This document shows positions 46,146 to 57,359 of a stretch of DNA of 64,000 nucleotides, piece after piece. This DNA comes from Prostheceraeus crozeri. Its lineage: Eukaryota > Platyhelminthes > Polycladida > Euryleptidae. The number at the start of each line of letters is the position of its first letter. Within the stretch, counting starts at the first letter, position 1. A program made the position numbers and the translations under genes. The notes beneath the pieces are model-generated. The model had not been told where the DNA came from, made no database searches, and saw only the letters and a list, made by a program, of their open reading frames with translations. The DNA lies in contig CAJQUW010008745.1 in the NCBI GenBank assembly GCA_907163375.1, forward strand, positions 248,001-312,000, in the 5' to 3' direction.

Positions 46146-47393
46146 TCTATGTTGGCATTGTTATCATGATGACCACGTTTTCCATTCAGACACCATGGTT
46201 TTCATTTATAAATGAAGCAATTAAGTTATTCATTCAGAAACCAGTAATTCATGGACATCGATACAGTAAATAAAGAATGTAATTTCTCCGAAACAGCATA
46301 ATGTTAGATTGAATTTAAAAATAGCCAATGCTGATGATCCTAAAATTGCGCGGTCCAGCTCGTCTCTGTGTGAACAGTCCCATAGGTTTATAAAGGTTCT
46401 GAACGAAAATTCTTCATAGGTTCTGAGCGCCGCGTCCGGTGTGAATTATTACAGAGCAGAAGGAGCTAACTTTCCGATGAATTTTAGAGAGGTTGATGAC
46501 GCTGTATTTGTATGGGGTCCACAAAAAAAACTGCGTTTTCTGCAAACGACATATTTGAATGTCAATGTGTGTCTAGTTGTCTTGTATATGGTGCTTAATG
46601 TATAGTCGATGGCAGGTCTTTATCAGTCTATTATGTCAACTTTCTACATCCTGACTATTATAAGTTGACAAAATATGAAATTGACAATTAAATCATAGGT
46701 GAATGTTATCTTTGAAAAAAGGACCATAAATTATCAATTTCAGCAAGTGATGAAAATTTTCCGGAAAATTATGAAAAAAATTTGAAAATTTTGATTTTTT
46801 TATAGGCCCTATAATTTGAGCGCTTCCATTGCCGAGGCAGCTACGTTCCAATAAATTGGGTCTGAAATTCTTGATTTCATCATTATTTCGATTAAAGCGA
46901 TCGTAGCAATACGAGTTCCGTCCGCGGATTTTTGAACATTCCTTTGCCACCAAAGGCTTGCGCTAATTTGTTAGCATTTTTAATTATCACACAGACACCG
47001 TTTGAGATAACGTGAATCCTGCTTTACAATAGGGGTACAATTTCATTCAATGTGAAAGATCTGGAGCAAAAATAATATACTTCATCTTGGAGTTTGCTAA
47101 TTGCTAGCTTGAAAGTTAAGCTTTATTATGCAGTGTACAGATTCTCCATGTGTTGATGAACACGTGAAGTATAAGCACACAGTCCACGCAGCATTCATGA
47201 GCGACCATATTGGAAGATATAAAGACTGCAAACTCGTGAGATATTTGGAAACTAAAGATATCTGTGATGAGTAGAAGAATATCTATAATAGCTTCTATCT
47301 TCTGGCGTAGTGTCCGATATCTTCATTGAGGATATACACATCCTCCACTTCTAGTTCAGATGGTTCAGATAGTTCCAAATCGATTTCTCTGCC
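46146..47393. other. Gene-poor AT-rich stretch
   Basis: No supported gene. Confidence 0.4.
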
Positions 47394-47532
47394 CAAATGA
47401 ATTTCAGATATAATCCAGATGAATTGGAGTTCTCCAGTTGAATTTAAGATCTTTTCAAAGTTGTGCTTCTGACAGATATCTGAAATTCAGCTAGAGAAAT
47501 CTGAAATCCATCTAATGTCTGAAATTCATTTG
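47394..47532. repeat. Perfect 15-bp inverted repeat with related internal words
   Basis: CAAATGAATTTCAGA (47394-47408) and TCTGAAATTCATTTG (47518-47532) are exact complements about 109 bases apart. Further GATTTCTC/GAGAAATC and TCTGAAAT words lie between them, so the whole segment can fold back. Possibly a small palindromic element. Confidence 0.65.
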
Positions 47533-47889
47533 AAAAGATCTGAAATAGACATGGAAAAGGTGCAGTTGCAGGTTTCAAAAGTTAACATACGAGGGATGAT
47601 AGAGAAGCTTTCGGTCTTTGAATATTGCATGGTATTTTCAAACGACTATAATAAGTCTCTAAAACAAAGGAAAAACGCCAATCACCGAGGAGAATTTTCC
47701 ATTTGCATCACTAATTTCAGCCAAGAAAGCGTGAAAAGAAAAGCGTGACAATATAACTGAACCATTATTATTACAACAATTCGCATAAAAATCAAATTAT
47801 TGCAAAATGATGTTCACATATAGTTACCATTTGCCGCAATTGCCTTCCCAATGCGTAATCGAAATTTATCAAATTCCTTCTGTAGTTGG

Positions 47890-48741
47890 GTGACAGTTAA
47901 CCCAGCAAGAAATTCTTGAACAAATGCTTCAATTTCTGCAGTAGAATTAAAGCTGGTCTGTCGACGATGAACTTCAAAATTTCGGAAGATTGTTCGAGTA
48001 AATTAAATGCAGGTGAATAAGGAGGCTGTTTCGCTGGACTAGTGCGCTCGCGGTCGATCCATCGTTGAACATGCATCGTAAATATGTGGTCTTGCGTTAT
48101 CATGTTGAAAATACATCTGCCATCGAGGTAAATTCAGATGTTCGAAAACCCCGCACATGTTTTAAGGGAACATTGAGTATCTGTCATCATTGATGCTTCT
48201 ATCGTCGTATAGCACTTCGACATAGGAGGATTTTTGTATGGTTGAGGGCAACCATAAACAGCACTTTCTTATCGTCCATTGTCCTGTGCGGCACTTGTGG
48301 TCTGTCGCCCGGCCCGCATTGTCCCCTTCCATGTTCAATGTACTGTTCCTTGTTGCGATCACTTAATTCGTGAGGTATCCATCGACAACACAAGGATTTC
48401 TTCTTCAGGTGATTGGAAAGGATCCGATACTGACCCTTTTTTAATGTCTGTCTGTAGTAAAATGTCAGCACAAGATAAGCTGCTGTCACCTTCTATCAGC
48501 TCCTTCATCTCTTGAATGTTTTCATCGCAACAACTTGAGCGTGGTCTTCCAGAGTCATTGTAATAAATTAATAATAATGTAATAATTAATAATAATAACA
48601 ATAATTAATAATATTTGTAATCCCTTCGATAAATTGTTTGATAATGTCTTGGATTCGTCTCATTTTAATGATGTTTTCTTCTCCCCAAAGGTCAGCGAGC
48701 AGCTGATGAATGTTCGTTGCCGAGTAGCCATTTTGAGACAT
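47890..48741 (-). pseudogene. mariner-family transposase remnant (second copy, different lineage)
   Basis: On the minus strand from the ATG at 48741: MSQNGYSATNIHQLLADLWG, then (after an AT microsatellite) DSGRPRSSCCDENIQEMKEL. Next come LKKGQYRILSNHLKKKSLCC followed by RWIPHELSDRNKEQ, the mariner linker, and at the end HVQRWIDRERT with PPYSPAFNLLE, the last catalytic block. These are irritans-type mariner signatures. The frame is broken several times. A (TAA)n-like tract at about 48556-48622 is embedded near the N-terminal part. It is unrelated in sequence to the transposon at 28332. Confidence 0.82.
48556..48622. repeat. TAA-rich microsatellite inside the mariner remnant
   Basis: Imperfect AATAAT/TTAATAATAAT tract between the N-terminal segment and the SGRPRSS motif of the transposase. 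Confidence 0.85.
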
Positions 48742-48749
48742 TGTTTTGA

Positions 48750-51165
48750 TGAAAAAAAATAGACGTCACACTGCTGAATCTCTATGACTAACTCCAATGC
48801 TGATCTCAGAAAAAATCAAACTGATAAATAAAGAATATCAACTTTTATGTCTGCGAGTGTGTTATTCTACAACTTCAAAAAATATTCGCAAAGTAATGAC
48901 ATAAGTGTACCTATCGAGATGAAATCAACAAAACGCAATGTTCATATCTGTGGTTTATAACCTTGAGACACGCATACTTGCACAATAAAATTTCAATTGC
49001 AGTTCCGCATGCAAATGTCACTTAAAAAGAAGAACAGAGTTAAAGCTCAGATTTTCATGTTAGCTTCTGACAACAAATTTCTATTGTAAACATGCGGAAC
49101 AGCATTCTGGTCAAAATTTGTCTTGAGTAAACATCAATTATACGCAAAAACTCCAAAAAATGGAGTTTTTAGTAAACGCAGCTTTTTCGTCGACCCCTAT
49201 AGTATAGGCATTCTCCAATAAAAGAAGGTTGACGGTCGGAAGATTTCGGGATTCTTGCAATGGCTTCATAATTTGAGAAAGTTAGAGAATTTTCAATTTA
49301 CGAGCGGAATTTGTTGGATCGCCATCCGAAAATCGCCCATTGAAGGCGTTGAATGTCGCCGAAGGCCTGTCTTTGATACGTTTAACTTTTACTTTATTAC
49401 ATTGGCATGTAAATTGAAAACGGGAGTTTTGATTACTTTTTTCTCTAACTTTCTTAAAAAGATGATCTCCCGTGACTCGGTCAACTACATACTCCATAAT
49501 TTGATCTGTGTGGTTCAGTCAGTGATATTCAATGACTTTGCAATTAAACATGGTGTTTATGTCGACGATTTCAACAGCCAGTGACTAACAGCATCCAGTC
49601 GTGCGGAGGGATTATGCGGAAAAACTAACAATCGTATTCGAAGTTAGACTAACACCTTGGGTCAAAATAAAAGCTACTCATAAAGAAAAAGAATAGGAGC
49701 ACAAAAGACATTTCAACAGCTGTAAATTTGAAACATTTCAGGGATTGACAGGCTATGATAAACGCAGCAGAATCTTGTGTTGGAGAGAGTTTACGATGGC
49801 CATCTCCCATCTCACGTCTTCAAATTTGTCTAAAATCCGCAAAAGTTAATCAATAATCATAAAACTTTAAGTACACGTAGGTGAGTATATTTTCTACTCA
49901 CGTATCAATATTTATGCAAATCGAGCAAGTAATTAGAGACTATTAGTATTAGAGGCTATAACTTGAAGTGTCAGCAATTATCTTGATCTGACTTGTCAGT
50001 GACCTCATCGTCTGAGCAGACTACACTATGTTAGCAGAGTCATTTCGTGACAACTCATGAAATGATAATGACCAGGCTGCATCCCTTACACTAATGTACT
50101 TAACTAAAAAAAGGTGTGTTGAGGTAGTGGTCGTTGGGTAAGATTTGAAATTGCAATGGATGGACGAAGAGGGAGAGAGAACGATGCACACACAAGTATC
50201 AATAATGCGTCTAACAGACCAAGTCAAATCAAGTTGCTGACATCACTACACTTCACGTTCTCGTCTCATTTTTTGCTTTCAACTAACTTGCTTAATTTTT
50301 GAAGTAGCTTGTGTGTCACCTGCTGACAGAATCTGCAATCCATGTTGGCACCTTTCTTGAGTAGGCTTATTGAAATGCTATGCTGGCAAGTATATTGTTG
50401 CCAAAAGATATAATTGCAAGTATATTGTTGACATTTGATATTTTTCATTAGTGCTTTGACTATCGCCTAAACTCGACTTCTCTGATCACTTTTTAATGGG
50501 CGTGCATTACATTCATGTGCAAATGTATCTTTATGAAACAAATAGTTGCTTTCAGTTTTCAAAAGCAGTGCATTTTTGTCAGAGCATTGCTCCAAGGCGG
50601 TAACTGCACTACATTTTCTGTGAGACGACTCCCGACATATCATGTGCTAGCTTTTTATGAAGTTTTGTTAATAATTTATGCCGGTTTCATTATACCAACA
50701 AGATTAGATTTTCTTCTTGATTCAATATGAACCCAGCGACATCTCTTGAACGAATAAAATGCCCATTTTGTCCCGCATAGAAAGCTAAGGATAAGTCACC
50801 GATTTGGCTGCACTGGGAATGGAACTGAGTTAGTTGGTTTTTTCAGTTCAACCATCGGCGATGGTGTTCCATCCGCAACGCAGTCAATTTAGCAGCAGTG
50901 ACTTTTTCACTAAACAACACATCACGACTGCGATTAGTTGTTGAGAAAAAATATAGTGTTTACATCAATAGGCCTACTCAAGCAAGCAGGATCCATGCAG
51001 CCTACATGGAATGACGATCTTTCAAATGTCCCCTAGTTTTGTAGGTGCTGCTTGAATGCAACCTTTGGAGGTACTCATTCAGCTGCTTACACATGCGTAG
51101 ATGGCGAGACATAATAGAGTGAGTACTTGTGGGGAGCCAAGCTGACAATTCCCCTTTTGCATATA
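48750..51165. other. Gene-poor stretch
   Basis: No supported gene. A perfect hairpin AAAAACTCCA-AAAAA-TGGAGTTTTT lies at 49146-49170. Opposed frames around 49255-49584 have reasonable composition (minus strand MEYVVDRVTGDHLFKKVREK) but no recognisable domain. Confidence 0.4.
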
Positions 51166-51169
51166 AGCA

Positions 51170-51595
51170 TCATCTATAGCAGCTTGTAAAGCATCGTTAG
51201 CTTCTCCTGTGACCATGCGAAAAGCAACATCATGCCGGGCCTAAAATCTGTCTAACCACCCATCACTACATCTGAAGTCATTGTGTCCGAATTGCACGGC
51301 AAGTTGGTTGGATTTCTCTTTGAGCATCGGTAGTGTAACAGGTGCTCCCAGTGATCTTGCTTGAACAAGCTATGTCATCAGCGCCGCCTCAATATCGTCG
51401 TAGTTCCCTTTTCGCTTTCTCTTCGTCTTGTCACGAAAACAGTTGGTCTTGTATTTTTCACGTTTGTCGCATTTATTGTTGTTCGCGATAAATTATAATC
51501 TCGGGCTATTTCCGCTTGAGCCGAGACTTCCTTTCTATTTGCTCGCAGATTGACGTTTTGATTTCGAAAGTGAGGGATTCACGCTTGCGTGACAT
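51170..51595 (-). pseudogene. pogo/Tigger-like (CENP-B-type) transposase N-terminal remnant
   Basis: On the minus strand from the ATG at 51595: MSRKRESLTFEIKTSICEQI (the first CENP-B-type helix-turn-helix), then KRKRKGNYDDIEAALMT, VQARSLGAPVTLPMLKEKSN, and FGHNDFRCSDGWLDRF. These match the second CENP-B-type DNA-binding domain of pogo/Tigger transposases ('l..AL..W..qaR..g.pv....l..kA......g...F..S.GWL.RF'). At least three stops interrupt it, and the DDE catalytic domain was not found. Host CENP-B-like genes share these domains, but the stops argue for a transposon fossil. Confidence 0.72.
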
Positions 51596-51599
51596 GCTT

Positions 51600-53190
51600 G
51601 AACGCTGGGATAAATGTTTGCTCTAAATTATCAAAATAGCGATTCTCTCGATAATTTAAAATTTTCAGTGCGAGTGTTTCATTGGTTTCAAAAGTCTTCA
51701 ACACTTCTACATCGAAATATTGCAGAGAATGTGCCACTGTCTAGAATTATGAGAAAGTGGAACCAACCCTGTACGTTAAATTTTGATGAGAGTGAAATTT
51801 CTGTCCGTTATATCCTATTGCACATGTACGTTATAGCAGTGTACGCTATACCCAGGTTGTTTTACTATGAGTCAGATAGGATATTTTGCCGGGAATATTT
51901 TATGTGTACGTTACAACCGAATGCCTACGTTATATCCCACGTACGGTATACGGGGATTTAGCCCATTGCAAGATCAATTTTTGAAACTACCTTTGAAATT
52001 GAATAACTAATTTTCCGGACATTCCATTCTATATAAAATTAGTGCTGATTCAATTGTCAATTACCATTTCATTGCAGCAGACGAAAACTTAAAATCAATT
52101 AGGATATACCCTACAATCGCTTATATAATGCACTTAATTCAAATGGATTGAAAAATTTAAAATTTGATTTTCAAAATATGAATTTCAATTTATACGCTCA
52201 TCTTCTTGAAAATGAAAATAGATCAAGAGCCACTTTGCGACTTCGACACACTAACTGATGCGAAACTTAAGCTTCCATCTAATTTAGGCAGACGGCCTAT
52301 GGCCTCGTCTGACATTTGTCATGTCATTTCATCGATATGGCACATTTGGTTAATGTAAAATGATATTTTGTCTGACATTCACCATAGTATTCAGTTTGCA
52401 TCTCTTTTTGAAGCTTTCTGTGGTGTTGCACCATCAGTCAAGTTTGGAGTCTTTATCATCTCTGCAATGTAGTGCAAGTAGGCCTACAACAGTTACCTTT
52501 ACAAGCACGCTTATCGGTCTCGACATGATTCAAAATGACGAAAACATAAACATTCAAAGCACTAACAGTCGCACGCAGCAATAGCTTTCTGTATCTACAT
52601 GATGAAGCGTTGTTGTATCGCTTGCCATTGTTTGACTTTATTATGAATCATACTTATCACCATAATATGAAGTCATGGAATATGAAAGACTGTTGGTGAT
52701 TTTTTATATGATTCCTACTGATGTAAACCTTGGGTGGGTGTAACACACCCCAGATGTAGGACATCCGTTAAGGGCAGTACTTCTACGCACGTACGAGATG
52801 TCAGCAATCACATGATTTGATGCTGTCAAAGCATGGGGAATGTTTATGAACACGCGTGGGCGAGCGTTTATAGTTTACTCGTCGTCCACGGTTGTCCGCG
52901 TTGCACCTTGAACCGCCGATGTACCGCTTAGCATGTTCTGTCTGCCCTGAGCATAAAATGTAGGTCCCATCACATTGTTTAGCCTCTAATACATGTACAT
53001 ACAGACACATGAGACGCAAAGTCTATACAACAGGACTGGGACATATGTTGCACTAATGCCACGCATAACCACGGATGTTTAGGGTCATGTGCAATTACGC
53101 ATAGTTCACGCGTGATTTGCGTGTAACTGAGCGTGGCATGTCACCTAGTGCGTCAAAAATATTTTCCTTCTCTTTTAGGCTCTGTTATAA
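51600..53190. other. Gene-poor stretch
   Basis: No gene, RNA gene or clear repeat recognised. Confidence 0.4.
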
Positions 53191-53193
53191 GTA

Positions 53194-53420
53194 GAATAGA
53201 ATAGAAATATATTTTCCACCAATACAAAATCTGTACAAGGATCGTTACATTTGCATATACTCGTAGATAAATACAGATATATACATTTATTACTTTTACA
53301 AAATACTAAATATAATACAAATACAGATAAATGTAGAGGTGGGCGGGGCCAGAGCACTGTGGGACAGTAGGAACCTAGCCCCGCTAACAAAAGCTCAGAT
53401 TAAACTTACTCACACATCAA
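53194..53420 (-). mobile_element. Probable non-LTR retroposon 3' end
   Basis: On the minus strand the sequence passes a GC-rich GGGGCTAGGTTCCTACTGTC and CTGGCCCCGCCCACC segment, then TACATTTATCTG- and TTTGTATT-rich text. It ends in a (TTCTA)n-type tail (53194-53205), the style of L2/CR1-derived elements. No coding part remains. Family assignment is tentative. Confidence 0.45.
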
Positions 53421-53836
53421 AATCATTTACATTATACATATAAACATATATCCTAGATACTCTCACACAAGGCATGTACAGCCAAACAACAGGTCAGTGG
53501 TCGTCATACAAGATACATACATGAAAGTCCACATTCACATATACTTACAAATCACATACTTGGGCTATTATATGCCAATGTCCGGGATACAATATCAGGG
53601 TTGGAATAGCATTTGATATTTTCCATTCGCACACTATCATCTCTCTTAGTTACCTCAGATATAGTTGTTGCTGTATTGAATTGACAAAGACGAAGTCAAA
53701 AGTTCTTCATTATAATTTATTTTTGACCTTGTCTTCGTTTTTTAGAAAAAATAAGCAATTAAGCGGAATTTAATGGAATCCATAAATTTTGGCATGGAGT
53801 GTCTTCAGTTCAAAATGCTCAAAAATGAAAATTTAC

Positions 53837-53998
53837 TTGTGTTTTCTTTGATCCTTCCTGTCGAATCTCCTTCACCTTAAACGTAAAGGCTGTGGCTTCA
53901 CCGAACTTTAGCAGTTTCTTCATGGATAGCTTCTGAGGCTTCTTGTCGTTGTGTTGCTGTGCTGAACAGCTGCCAGCATACTTGCTATAAGACGCCAT
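53837..53998 (-). CDS. Possible first coding exon of a host gene
   Basis: Minus-strand ATG at 53998 opens MASYSKYAGSCSAQQHNDKK and continues PQKLSMKKLLKFGEATAFTF and KVKEIRQEGSKKTQ. It meets a consensus-like 5' splice site (ACACAA|GTAAAT) in phase 0 after 54 codons. Without the splice the frame stops five codons later. Balanced amino-acid use and the splice context favour a real exon over chance. No family recognised, and the following exon was not found downstream on the minus strand. Confidence 0.4.
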
Positions 53999-53999
53999 A

Positions 54000-55149
54000 G
54001 TTGATGAGAACTGAGAAAAATTCGGGTCCAGAATTTGTACAAGGAATTCTCTACATCTTATACATAAAGGGTCCACAATTGCTTAAACGAATTACACATC
54101 TTGTGTTTTCAGCCTGTTTATCTCCATGTTCAAGCCCATTCAGCAGGCATAAAGTCAATGCAATGATTTTGCACTTCATATCTTTTAATCATCTATGAAT
54201 TAAGACATGGTTGCATGTGCAATGTACATGAAAGTGATTGGTCAACTGAATCCACATGTCGAAGTCACCACATCATGAAACAGCGTCTGAAACAAGATTT
54301 GGAGATGCAGTTATACTTACGAGGTGGTGAAATGCACTTTCTAACTCTAGTTATTAAATCAAGCCGTCGTAAAAATGAAATTGTAGATTTCTTCAAACAT
54401 CTGCCAGAGAATTTGGATGTCTTTCCACACAATCAAAACATATTGTAAAAATTTAATGATAGAATTACACCATTAGACGATGATAAATCTGCAGTCTTCC
54501 TTTCATTTTCATTTTCATTTTATAGAATTTAGATGCTTACTTAAAAAAGGGTTTCAATTTGTGCAATTTTCGGAAACGATTATATCTTAATAATGCTTAT
54601 ATACTTCATTATCATGCGAATTGGATTAGATTTCAGAAATGGCCTGACCACATTGTCTTTTGAATAATACATCAAACATTAAACAGCATCATATAATTGT
54701 TTTATAATATAACTATCGTCACACATAGACTATGTTTCAGTGTGATGTAAAGTCATTTAAACCCTGCAAGCTAAGTTACGTAAATGCAGTTGGATCTTTT
54801 TGCTATAGGTCAAGCCAAAGACAATGGATAATGTAAAGACTGTAAACTCCGCGAAAATTTGGAAACTACTCCTCAAAATGTATACTACTCGTTGAGGACA
54901 AGATAGCAGTAGATTGCAATAAGTCACTTGCTGCAGTCTAGAAGTCGAAGGTACCTCAACCGCAAGCGAATTTATGATGAAACATGGAGACTGGTGGAAG
55001 AAAGTATTATAGAGCAATTGAAGAAAACAATCATTGCAAATTGTCCATAAAGTCGCCACTATATCATGACTAGCCCCTCAAATTTTTTTTTCGCAAAAAT
55101 TTTATTTATTCACAAAATACAGAAGTAGTGAAAACTGTGCCCTACTACG
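54000..55149. other. Stretch of uncertain content left of the Polinton
   Basis: A 77-codon plus-strand frame at 54215-54448 (KQRLKQDLEMQLYLRGGEMH) has protein-like composition but no recognised family. It may belong to the neighbouring Polinton or to nothing. No inverted terminal repeat of the Polinton was identified here. Confidence 0.35.
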
Positions 55150-55330
55150 AGCGGGATAGGTACATGTAAAATTCAGTGTCATAGTTAGGTACATGGATAG
55201 GTACATGTACGATCTACTGTTATGAATAGGAACATGGGATAGGTACATGCAAAAATAACTGTGTTATGAATAGGAACATGTATGACTTCTGTCTTATTGG
55301 ATAGGTACATGTGTTTGGTAGACTGGGTTG
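55150..55330. repeat. Short minisatellite, GGATAGGTACATG type
   Basis: About seven copies of (G)ATAGG(T/A)ACATG spaced irregularly (roughly 20-60 bases). Examples are GCGGGATAGGTACATG, GGATAGGTACATGTAC, GAATAGGAACATGGGAT and TTGGATAGGTACATGTG. It lies just left of the first Polinton gene and may be close to the element's edge. Confidence 0.75.
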
Positions 55331-55546
55331 AGTATATTGTGTTTCGGAACGTCTATGATCGAACTTGTACGACTTGGTTCTGAGTACTTGGGGTACGCAC
55401 CGATAGACATCCGCTATTTGATTTTGAATGAGTTTGCTCAATTGCGACTATTGTGACTATTGCAACCATTGTAATCAAGATGACAGTCACATTGATTTTC
55501 CTTCTTACGTAGACAAACTAAGCTATGAATATGAGATAGTTGTTTG

Positions 55547-56056
55547 ATGACATACATAATGATGTCTAGTATCCCAACGTCGTGGGTTGTCGCAAGAGAC
55601 CTTGGATATTCGCTCAAAGCTATGGAAACTGTAACAAATCTCAGTGAAAATATCAACGATGGTGATTTAGTTGATCGACTAATGGATCTAGATGAGCATG
55701 CTATGAATCACAATTTGGATCGTAGGTGGATAGAGGATTTCTCCATGCTACACTGCAATGATGGTGAAATTTGGAGGATCAAATTGGAACGATATGGAAA
55801 GAAGGAGACATCTGACAGTATTTTAATAAAAAGTTCTCCCAATAAAAGTGACTTCAGAAGGAAATTAGAAGAAGAGACATTTAAATTATTATGTGAACAG
55901 AACTGCGTTAAATGTTTTAAACAGGAGCGATCCCTTCTCTTTTTACCATGTTCTCATAGCGTTATGTGTTCTACATGCCATGCACCCTTTGAAACTTCAT
56001 CTTCTCCCCTTTGTGATCAAGAAATATTTTCAGCAGTCACTGTATATCGTGCATGA
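55547..56056 (+). CDS. UBA-RING (IAP-like) ubiquitin-ligase-type gene at the Polinton left end
   Basis: About 169 residues. The N-terminal part, SWVVARDLGYSLKAMETVTN through DLVDRLMDLDE, resembles a UBA domain ('a.dlGys.e.v..a......d.dlv..Ll'). The C-terminal part, NCVKCFKQERSLLFLPCSHS with VMCSTC, resembles the RING of inhibitor-of-apoptosis proteins. BIR domains are absent. Such a protein would attach or edit ubiquitin, and viruses use IAP-like RING proteins against cell death. Several ATGs lie close together (55547, 55559, 55562); I chose the first. The stop falls inside the AP-1 palindrome that precedes the next gene, so the gene appears integrated in the element's layout. It could instead be a host fragment caught at the border. 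Confidence 0.6.
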   Translation: MTYIMMSSIPTSWVVARDLGYSLKAMETVTNLSENINDGDLVDRLMDLDEHAMNHNLDRRWIEDFSMLHCNDGEIWRIKLERYGKKETSDSILIKSSPNKSDFRRKLEEETFKLLCEQNCVKCFKQERSLLFLPCSHSVMCSTCHAPFETSSSPLCDQEIFSAVTVYRA

Positions 56057-56072
56057 TGAGTCATCATGCACG
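56048..56072. promoter_or_regulatory. Perfect 25-bp palindrome centred on an AP-1 site
   Basis: CGTGCATGATGA-G-TCATCATGCACG. The centre is TGAGTCA (56057-56063), the AP-1/TRE consensus. It overlaps the end of the UBA-RING frame and lies about 50 bases upstream of a TATA box, with an inverted CCAAT word (ATTGG) between them at about 56079-56083. Confidence 0.85.
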
Positions 56073-56111
56073 TCTGTGATTGGTCACTATTGTGTCTTTG
56101 TGTGGCTTTTC

Positions 56112-56118
56112 TATATAA
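56112..56118 (+). promoter_or_regulatory. TATA box for the 56167 gene
   Basis: TATATAA in the context TTTTCTATATAAGGAGG, 55 bases before the ATG at 56167. With the upstream AP-1 palindrome and CCAAT word it forms a complete-looking promoter between two Polinton genes. Confidence 0.7.
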
Positions 56119-56166
56119 GGAGGACATTGTACCGTTCTATTTCAAGCATAATTTGAGGCTAATACA

Positions 56167-56664
56167 ATGTCAATCAGCATGTCGTTCACTACCAACATTC
56201 CTATTTCAATACTTTACCGAAGTCAACTCTTCACCGGCAATATATTCTATTCTGCCGTAAATATAGCTTGCTATAAAGCGGATTTGGTGGATTTGATGGA
56301 GGAAATAGTGAAGTATTTCCGCTGCGGAGAGGACATTGTGGTGCAGAGAATGTTAATGAGAGTCGTGAACAACGCTCTTACACGAGTTGCAAGATTTTGG
56401 CTCAATGAAGTATTTCGCCCACCAGCTCAAACTGAGATTGTACCGGAATACTCTCGCTGCTGCTGCAGCAGTATCCAACGGAAACATAACACATGTCTCC
56501 ATGACATTATCACCTCCAGCTACTTTGACGAGAAGGGTGACAAATGTAAATTAGACTTGTTCAGTGGACCGCCATCAGTAAGCATCAATATGGCTGCTCA
56601 AGGACATTCTGAGTTGATCAGTTTGCCGGCATACTATGCCAATATACTAAACACGTTCCATTGA
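56167..56664 (+). CDS. Unrecognised Polinton-region protein
   Basis: 165 codons from the ATG behind the AP-1/TATA promoter. The middle is helical and charged (DLVDLMEEIVKYFRCGEDIV, MRVVNNALTRVARFWLNEVF). The C-terminal half has a Cys run (YSRCCCSSIQRKHNTCLHDI). I know no family for it. Position and promoter suggest an early or accessory gene of the element. Confidence 0.55.
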   Translation: MSISMSFTTNIPISILYRSQLFTGNIFYSAVNIACYKADLVDLMEEIVKYFRCGEDIVVQRMLMRVVNNALTRVARFWLNEVFRPPAQTEIVPEYSRCCCSSIQRKHNTCLHDIITSSYFDEKGDKCKLDLFSGPPSVSINMAAQGHSELISLPAYYANILNTFH

Positions 56665-56925
56665 AAGCCCTGCTGTATGTGCTGTCCTATTTCAAAGCAT
56701 CTAATGAAAGACATTGAGCAGCTCATAACTGCTACAAATCAGACTCTAGCCGATGTGAGTGTGTATCAGTTTCCTTCTTCAACTTGTTAAGTGTTTTGTG
56801 TAATTTTATAAGTACCAGCAACAAACTTTGCGTGATATGTGAATGCTTGTAAACTTTTATGCATAATGTTGTAGGTACTAAGCAAAAATTTTAATTGTAT
56901 TATCTATTTCCATATTAGAATAAAA

Positions 56926-57318
56926 ATGTCTGTGAAACGGAAGACATCTTCTCGTCAATCGAAGCGCTCCTTCAAACCTTCAAGTCAGTTTAAAAAGGCG
57001 TTGCGAAAGTTAAACAGGATACATGATAATAAGAAGAAGTGTAAATTGATTCAAAATTCAAGTGATGATTTCATTCGTGATTTAGCTTTTGCAATACACA
57101 AATATCTACCTATTCACAAGCCTCTATTGAATACTGGCTCTTTGAATAGCATAAAAAAGTTTTCAAATCCAAAGAGCAGTGATAAGAAAAGGAGAAACTT
57201 AATTCAGCGCGATGGTGGTGGGTTTCTAAGTATGTTAAATGATATTGGAAACAGTATTAATGATGTAATCAATAGTCCGCTTCGAAGGATTGCAGCAACT
57301 GCTGTAATGTTAATATAA
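56926..57318 (+). CDS. Small basic Polinton protein, possibly core/minor virion protein
   Basis: 130 codons. The N-terminus is very basic (MSVKRKTSSRQSKRSFKPSS). A helical middle follows, then a Gly-rich hinge and an amphipathic segment (GGGFLSMLNDIGNSINDVIN) with a hydrophobic end. Polintons and adintoviruses often encode such small basic, DNA-binding or membrane-active virion proteins comparable to adenovirus core and pVI-type proteins. The assignment here is by composition and position only. Confidence 0.5.
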   Translation: MSVKRKTSSRQSKRSFKPSSQFKKALRKLNRIHDNKKKCKLIQNSSDDFIRDLAFAIHKYLPIHKPLLNTGSLNSIKKFSNPKSSDKKRRNLIQRDGGGFLSMLNDIGNSINDVINSPLRRIAATAVMLI

Positions 57319-57359
57319 CGTTAACGAATCATAAAGTGACACGTCATCACTTTGATCGA

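Noticed and set aside
49255-49584. 109-codon plus-strand and opposing 71-codon minus-strand frames
   Set aside because: Composition is protein-like but neither shows a domain, splice context or support from neighbours.
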